Shown here: piece by piece, positions 31,418-35,337 of the stretch
Numbering within the stretch: position 1 is the first letter of the stretch
Layout of the letters: each line of letters opens with the position of its first letter
Assembly (NCBI GenBank): GCA_022711175.1
Contig: JAKLFM010000030.1
Span: 1 to 35,337 of the forward strand
From: Bacteroidota bacterium
GTDB taxonomy: Bacteria > Bacteroidota > Bacteroidia > Bacteroidales > UBA4417
Reading direction: 5' to 3'
DNA length: 35,337 bases
Made by a program: the position numbers and the translations under genes
The notes under the pieces: generated by a model
Told to the model about the DNA's origin: nothing
The model's input: the letters and a program-made list of their open reading frames with translations, nothing else
Databases searched by the model: none

Positions 31418-32572
31418 TCACTCTTTCTTTAACTGGTTGATCAAGTCGTCAATTACTTTTAAAAAATTTTCCCACGAAAACCTCTGTTTCTCAACAGCTG
31501 CATTGGCCGAGAATTCTCTCTCCTTGTTTTCGGTAAAAAAGCGCACCAACGCATCAGCTATCTCGCCACTCACAGGATTTACAACATAGCCAACCTTTCC
31601 GTCGGGCACGGTTTCTGAGAGTCCTCCCACATTGGTAGTGATCATTGGTTTATTGAAATGGTAAGCCACCTGTGTTATGCCACTCTGTGTTGCTTCGCGG
31701 TATGGCTGGGCAACAATTTCGGCAGCACAGAAATAGTTCACAATTTCGGTATTAGGAATGAATCGATCATGCAATATTACCTTTTCGGAAATTCCCATTG
31801 TGTTGATGAGATCGAGATAGGGTTGCCGATCAATATAAAATTCTCCGGCTATGAGCAGTTTCACGTCAGACTTTCGCAGCCTCTCATCGGCGAAAGCCTT
31901 GAGCAACAGGTCAAGCCCTTTGTATTCCCTGATAAAGCCGAAGAAAAGTATGTATGCGGTTTGGCTATCCAAACCAAGGTTTCGTTTGGCCTCATCTTTC
32001 GAGATAGCCTTCCCGAAATTATCATATAAAGGATGAGGCGTGTATGTTTTAGGTTTCTGATTATCTAGCTTTTCAAGGTCACTTAAAACCGATCTCGACA
32101 TGGCGACAAAGGCATCGCAGCGGTTCACGAAATACTTTGAAAGCAGCCTGCCGCCCGGCATTTTTTCGTGCGGAATGATGTTATCGGTGATTGCCACCAC
32201 CTTTGAATGCTTGTTTTTGCGAATCACTGAGGCTATGGTTCCCAGGCTTGGCGCCATAAAAGGAATCCAATACCTTATGATGACAAGGTCGGGTTTAAGT
32301 TTGCGCAATTTACGGCCAACCCTGAACCAGTTAAACGGGTTCACCGAGTTTACAGCCACTTCGATTCTAAGATCGCCGGGTGCGGGTTCGGAAGAGTACT
32401 GCGATTTGCCGGGAAACAAAAACGAAGGATACTGAAGGCTGAAAGTGTAAATGGTAACATCATCCCCCTGTTGCTGGTAAGCCCTTGCCATCCGCTCATT
32501 GAAAGTACTGATGCCCCCGCCCCTGAAAGGATAAGCCGTTCCGACGATGATAACATTCCGGGGTGTATTCAT
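31418..32572 (-). CDS. Glycosyltransferase family 4
   Basis: A 384-residue GT-B enzyme. The N-terminal domain has AYPFRGGGISTFNERMA (donor-side glycine loop), and the C-terminal domain FFGFIREYKGLDLLLKAF (Arg215, Lys218) and the donor-binding EATQSGITQVAYHFNKPMITTNVGGLSETV starting at Glu293. GT4 enzymes retain the anomeric configuration and use nucleotide sugars. Position directly upstream of hddA, one base apart, suggests it may use GDP-heptose or act in the same glycan, but specificity is not shown by sequence. Confidence 0.88.
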   Translation of the reverse strand: MNTPRNVIIVGTAYPFRGGGISTFNERMARAYQQQGDDVTIYTFSLQYPSFLFPGKSQYSSEPAPGDLRIEVAVNSVNPFNWFRVGRKLRKLKPDLVIIRYWIPFMAPSLGTIASVIRKNKHSKVVAITDNIIPHEKMPGGRLLSKYFVNRCDAFVAMSRSVLSDLEKLDNQKPKTYTPHPLYDNFGKAISKDEAKRNLGLDSQTAYILFFGFIREYKGLDLLLKAFADERLRKSDVKLLIAGEFYIDRQPYLDLINTMGISEKVILHDRFIPNTEIVNYFCAAEIVAQPYREATQSGITQVAYHFNKPMITTNVGGLSETVPDGKVGYVVNPVSGEIADALVRFFTENKEREFSANAAVEKQRFSWENFLKVIDDLINQLKKE

Positions 32573-32599
32573 GGCAGTGACCGCAAAAGGTTCGATTTG

Positions 32600-33538
32600 T
32601 TAACTTAGCTCTTTCTCAATGAGATAATGATTCCTGTCGGGCGCACTGCGTGAGATTAATTCGGCCAGGAAACCTGTCATAAACAGCACGGTACCTAAGA
32701 TCATGGCCAGCAATCCGAAATAAAATATCGGCCTTTCGGTCATTTTGTATGCAGCGAAGAAAATCCGCGCCCAGGCCAGGTAGCCGGCAATTACAAAGCC
32801 TATCAGGAACAGCAGCGTACCCAATGACCCGAATAGATGCATAGGCTTTTTCCCGAATTTTGAAACGAACATGATGGTGACCAGGTCGAGAAAACCGTTG
32901 ATAAACCGCTCCCATCCGAATTTTGTTATGCCAAATTTGCGTTTGCGGTGTTCTACAACCTTTTCGCCAATTTTCCTGAAACCGGCCCATTTAGCAATCA
33001 CGGGAATATAACGGTGCATTTCGCCATACACTTCAATGCTTTTTACCACCTCGGAACGGTATGCCTTAAGGCCGCAGTTCATGTCGTGAAGTTTCACGCC
33101 TGACAATCTGCGAGTTGTAGCATTATAGAGTTTTGACGGTATATTTTTCGTGAGTTTTGAGTCGTACCTTCTCTTTTTCCATCCCGAAACAAGGTCAAAA
33201 CCATCCCTGGTTATCATTTTGTAAAGTTCGGGAATCTCGTCGGGGCTGTCCTGCAGGTCGGCATCCATTGTTATGACAACCTTGCCTTTAGCAGCCTGAA
33301 ATCCCTGGTTAAGCGCTGCCGATTTTCCGTAGTTGCGCCTGAATTTAATGCCCTTGATGTTGGGATTTGCAGCGTGAAGATTTTCGACAGTTTCCCATGA
33401 TTTATCGGTACTACCGTCGTCAACAAGCAGTATTTCGTATGTGTAACCATTATCGTTCACAACCCTTTCAATCCACCGGCAAAGTTCGGGCAGCGACTCT
33501 TCTTCGTTAAAAAGGGGTACGACTATTGAAATATCCAT
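32600..33538 (-). CDS. Glycosyltransferase family 2, polyprenyl-phosphate type, membrane-anchored
   Basis: A 312-residue enzyme of the DPM1/GtrB-like group. The GT-A domain contains VVPLFNEEESL, LLVDDGSTDKS (37-47), FRRNYGKSAALNQGFQAAKG, and the DXD-region MDADLQDSPDEIP (91-103). Two C-terminal transmembrane helices (about 236-258 and 271-295) anchor it. Such proteins transfer a sugar from a nucleotide donor to a polyprenyl phosphate on the inner face of the membrane. It follows the DUF4199 gene by 4 bp, a pairing common in this phylum. Confidence 0.92.
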   Translation of the reverse strand: MDISIVVPLFNEEESLPELCRWIERVVNDNGYTYEILLVDDGSTDKSWETVENLHAANPNIKGIKFRRNYGKSAALNQGFQAAKGKVVITMDADLQDSPDEIPELYKMITRDGFDLVSGWKKRRYDSKLTKNIPSKLYNATTRRLSGVKLHDMNCGLKAYRSEVVKSIEVYGEMHRYIPVIAKWAGFRKIGEKVVEHRKRKFGITKFGWERFINGFLDLVTIMFVSKFGKKPMHLFGSLGTLLFLIGFVIAGYLAWARIFFAAYKMTERPIFYFGLLAMILGTVLFMTGFLAELISRSAPDRNHYLIEKELS

Positions 33539-33542
33539 ACTT

Positions 33543-34115
33543 TTAAATCACTCCGCCGGTTTTCTGATCATTAAATATGTCACGATTTTTCTTCATCACA
33601 GCGCCCACTATCAGCGCAACAATAGCGCCGAAAATTGTATTGCTTATTAACGATTTAATAGTTTGCTTCATTAAAGGCATGTTTGCCTGTTGATCAAGTT
33701 TACTGAGTGAAGCCTGCATTTGCTCTTCAGTTAATCCTTTGGACGACAAGTAGTTCTCCATCCATTCCTTTTGAGCTTCCATAATATTCTTCATATAGTC
33801 AGGATCGAAGAATTTCATGAACAAATACGAAAAAACGGACGAGATGATTCCGGAAACCACAAGTGCTATGAGGCCAAACAGGAATGCATTCCCGAAAGAA
33901 ATAAAACCTTCCTGCGATTTCCGGTATTTTTTGAGAAAAACTACAAGAATCACAATGCTGATCGCCAGGCCTGCCAGCATGATGAGGATTGGTTTAAAGA
34001 TGCCTGTTGGCTTGATACCGAGGATGTACATAAGCACAAAAAACAATATCCCGGCACCTGCAATATAGAGCGATGCCATGAGCGAAGCATTGAGCAGTGA
34101 TTTCTTATTTTCCAT
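33543..34115 (-). CDS. DUF4199 domain membrane protein
   Basis: The frame opens at 34178, but ATG 34115 (MENKKSLLNASLMASLYIAG) is chosen because a TACCTTTG -7 box at 34146-34139 falls within the longer version. The 190-residue product has three N-terminal helices (about 10-31, 39-61 and 75-99), a soluble amphipathic helical region (about 100-150) and a final helix (about 157-172), typical of DUF4199. Function unknown. It is the first gene of the long glycosyltransferase/heptose operon. Confidence 0.82.
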   Translation of the reverse strand: MENKKSLLNASLMASLYIAGAGILFFVLMYILGIKPTGIFKPILIMLAGLAISIVILVVFLKKYRKSQEGFISFGNAFLFGLIALVVSGIISSVFSYLFMKFFDPDYMKNIMEAQKEWMENYLSSKGLTEEQMQASLSKLDQQANMPLMKQTIKSLISNTIFGAIVALIVGAVMKKNRDIFNDQKTGGVI

Positions 34116-34138
34116 GGTTTTGAGGTTTTGCTTTGATG

Positions 34139-34146
34139 CAAAGGTA
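34139..34146 (-). promoter_or_regulatory. -7 promoter box of the DUF4199-GT-heptose operon (TACCTTTG)
   Basis: On the minus strand TACCTTTG lies 23 bp before ATG 34115. It is the only clear promoter seen ahead of the seven-gene unit and defines the start of the DUF4199 gene. Confidence 0.55.
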
Positions 34147-34207
34147 AGAAAGATAGCCGGAAATAGATTAGGCTGCATGTTAATCGTAAATGGTACCAGT
34201 TTTTTTG

Positions 34208-34215
34208 TAATTTTG
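34208..34215 (+). promoter_or_regulatory. -7 promoter box of the SRP RNA gene (TAATTTTG)
   Basis: TAATTTTG ends 4 bp before the predicted RNA 5' end at 34220, exactly where a -7 element should be. No good -33 TTG was found. Confidence 0.65.
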
Positions 34216-34219
34216 CAGC

Positions 34220-34316
34220 GGGTAAGTCTTATACGACCAGCTCCTGTTGAACTCCCCCAGGTCAGGAATGAAGCAAGGGTAAACGGTTGTAGCGGTGCGA
34301 TATAAGTAGCTTACCC
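34220..34316 (+). ncRNA. ffs: Signal recognition particle RNA, bacterial small (4.5S) type
   Basis: A 97-nt transcript folds into one hairpin: GGGTAAG at the 5' end pairs with CTTACCC at the 3' end, followed inside by CTTATA/TATAAG. The conserved apical domain is CCAGGTCAGGAATGAAGCA at 34258-34276, with a GGAA tetraloop at 34265-34268. The loop is closed by A-U instead of the usual C-G, a compensated change. A T run beginning at 34317 acts as terminator. This RNA scaffolds Ffh for co-translational membrane targeting. It fills most of the 338-bp gap between the DUF4199 and transaldolase genes. Confidence 0.93.
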
Positions 34317-34369
34317 TTTTTTATTTTCTTTTCATCACAGATTACCTTTCACGTAATAACAATTGGTTG

Positions 34370-34377
34370 TAAATTTG
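34370..34377 (+). promoter_or_regulatory. -7 promoter box for transaldolase (TAAATTTG)
   Basis: TAAATTTG matches TAnnTTTG, 76 bp before the ATG, leaving a fairly long leader. No -33 TTG at the right spacing. Confidence 0.4.
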
Positions 34378-34453
34378 TCCGGTAACGGAATCTTAAAACT
34401 TTCCTGAAATAGTTAATTTTCTGAACGTTCCACCTTCTTTTATCAATCAGACC

Positions 34454-35110
34454 ATGAAATTTTTTATCGACACCGCAAATCTCGATCAGATACGTGAGGC
34501 ACAGGCGCTTGGCATTCTCGACGGAGTAACCACAAATCCCAGCCTCATGGCAAAAGAAGGCATCAAAGGCAAGGATGCCATCCTGAAGCATTACATCGAC
34601 ATCTGCAATATTGTTGACGGTCCGGTAAGCGCCGAAGTCATTTCAACCGAGTTCGAAGGTATGATTGCTGAAGCCGATGTGCTGGCTTCACTGCACGACA
34701 ATATCGTGGTGAAAATTCCCATGACAAAAGACGGCATTAAAGCTATACGCTACCTTTCCGATAAAGGCATACGCACCAACTGCACATTGGTTTTTTCAGC
34801 CGGACAAGCCATTTTAGCAGCCAAGGCCGGCGCCACGTATGTTTCGCCGTTTATTGGCAGGATCGACGATTCGAGTGTTGACGGCCTTGATCTGATTGAC
34901 CAGATTGTAAGTATTTATCAGATTCATGGCTTTGAGACCAAAGTACTCGCAGCGTCAATAAGGAATACTTTGCACATTGTTAAATGCGCCGAACTGGGAG
35001 CCGATGTTGTGACCAGCCCGCTTGCATCAATCCTCGGGCTTTTGTATCACCCGCTCACCGACATTGGCCTGGCGAAATTCATTGAAGATTCGAAAAAAAT
35101 GGGGCTCTGA
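34454..35110 (+). CDS. tal: Transaldolase, small (TalC/FSA) type
   Basis: A 218-residue class I aldolase-fold protein that moves a dihydroxyacetone unit between sugar phosphates. Family marks are MKFFIDTANLDQIREA, GVTTNPSLMAKEG, NIVVKIPMTKDGIKAI with Schiff-base Lys87, TNCTLVFSAGQAILAAKAGATYVSPFIGRIDD and VLAASIRNTLHI. The length fits the decameric small subfamily that includes fructose-6-phosphate aldolase; the two activities cannot be separated with certainty here. It is preceded by SRP RNA and a -7 box and followed by the YrdC gene 27 bp later. Confidence 0.93.
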   Translation: MKFFIDTANLDQIREAQALGILDGVTTNPSLMAKEGIKGKDAILKHYIDICNIVDGPVSAEVISTEFEGMIAEADVLASLHDNIVVKIPMTKDGIKAIRYLSDKGIRTNCTLVFSAGQAILAAKAGATYVSPFIGRIDDSSVDGLDLIDQIVSIYQIHGFETKVLAASIRNTLHIVKCAELGADVVTSPLASILGLLYHPLTDIGLAKFIEDSKKMGL

Positions 35111-35137
35111 TCTCCTCAGTCGCTCAATCTCGCACCC

Positions 35138-35337
35138 ATGTTACTGCGCATACATCCCGAAAACCCAAGCGAACGCCAGATTCGAATGGTGGTGGAGTGC
35201 CTGCGTGATGGTGGTATTGTGATATATCCAACCGACACTATTTACGGTATAGGATGCGACATTTTTAAGGTCAAATCGGTTGAAAGAATTGCCGGACTAC
35301 GAAACAGGAAGCCAGGGAATACTATGTTTTCGTTTAT
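35138..35337 (+). CDS. L-threonylcarbamoyladenylate synthase (YrdC/Sua5 family), 5' part
   Basis: The frame opens with ATG 35138 (MLLRIHPENPSERQIR) and runs off the right edge after 66 codons. It reads VVECLRDGGIVIYPTDTIYGIGCDI and later RIAGLRNRKPGNTMFSF, the YrdC-domain segments that bind threonine, ATP and bicarbonate. The product makes threonylcarbamoyl-AMP for the t6A modification at position 37 of ANN-decoding tRNAs. The C-terminal end, which would separate YrdC, YciO and longer Sua5 forms, is outside the window. Confidence 0.9.
   Translation, partial: MLLRIHPENPSERQIRMVVECLRDGGIVIYPTDTIYGIGCDIFKVKSVERIAGLRNRKPGNTMFSF

Overview
The window is a chromosomal segment from a member of the Bacteroidota, most likely an uncultured Bacteroidales/Marinilabiliales-type organism. 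Support comes from repeated TAnnTTTG -7 boxes upstream of genes, weak Shine-Dalgarno sites, a GSIII-type glutamine synthetase, and families typical of the phylum (DUF4199, DUF4230, DUF4831, PRiA4_ORF3-like). Gene density is high. No phage, rRNA, tRNA or CRISPR array was seen. Both ends cut through genes: a stand-alone E2-type acyltransferase at the left and a YrdC/Sua5 gene at the right.

Layout. 1-8135: the E2-like fragment (minus strand), then a plus-strand run of a formyltransferase-fold protein, an EEP-family lipoprotein, envelope and small conserved proteins (DUF1801, SRPBCC, DUF4230) and a prolyl-oligopeptidase lipoprotein. 8192-11357: minus-strand tRNA-maturation genes, namely CCA-adding enzyme, a pRiA4b-like protein and MiaA. 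11405-15716: a plus-strand isocitrate-dehydrogenase-like gene, a degenerate HD-domain gene and a fused LeuC-LeuD-type aconitase. A GxxExxY nuclease-like gene bracketed by 8-nt-periodic inverted repeats interrupts this group. 15712-16675: two envelope genes. 16777-19345: an Rrf2 regulator, a multi-cysteine iron-sulfur protein, two cupins and a YgbA homologue, which together look like a nitrosative-stress or Fe-S-sensing regulon; a rhodanese follows on the other strand. 19838-24385: a small lipoprotein, rarA, kdsA, and two envelope genes. 24549-28386: glutamine synthetase III and a sodium:solute symporter whose 5' end carries a heptanucleotide repeat. 28473-34146: a minus-strand operon DUF4199, GT2, GT4, hddA, gmhA, hddC, gmhB, encoding the complete route from sedoheptulose 7-phosphate to GDP-D-glycero-alpha-D-manno-heptose plus two glycosyltransferases. 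34208-35337: SRP RNA, small-type transaldolase and the partial YrdC gene.

How the parts relate. The heptose operon and kdsA feed surface glycan and LPS synthesis. Transaldolase handles pentose-phosphate sugars, the pool from which sedoheptulose 7-phosphate is drawn. MiaA, CCA-adding enzyme and YrdC are tRNA-maturation functions. The dehydrogenase/aconitase pair fits the oxidative TCA arm, although the sequence does not exclude leucine or homocitrate chemistry. The least conventional signals are the heptamer repeat at the symporter start, the repeat-bounded GxxExxY cassette, the paired AT-rich dyads at the Rrf2 locus, and several family members with altered catalytic or metal-binding residues. 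All calls come from reading the sequence; no database search was run.
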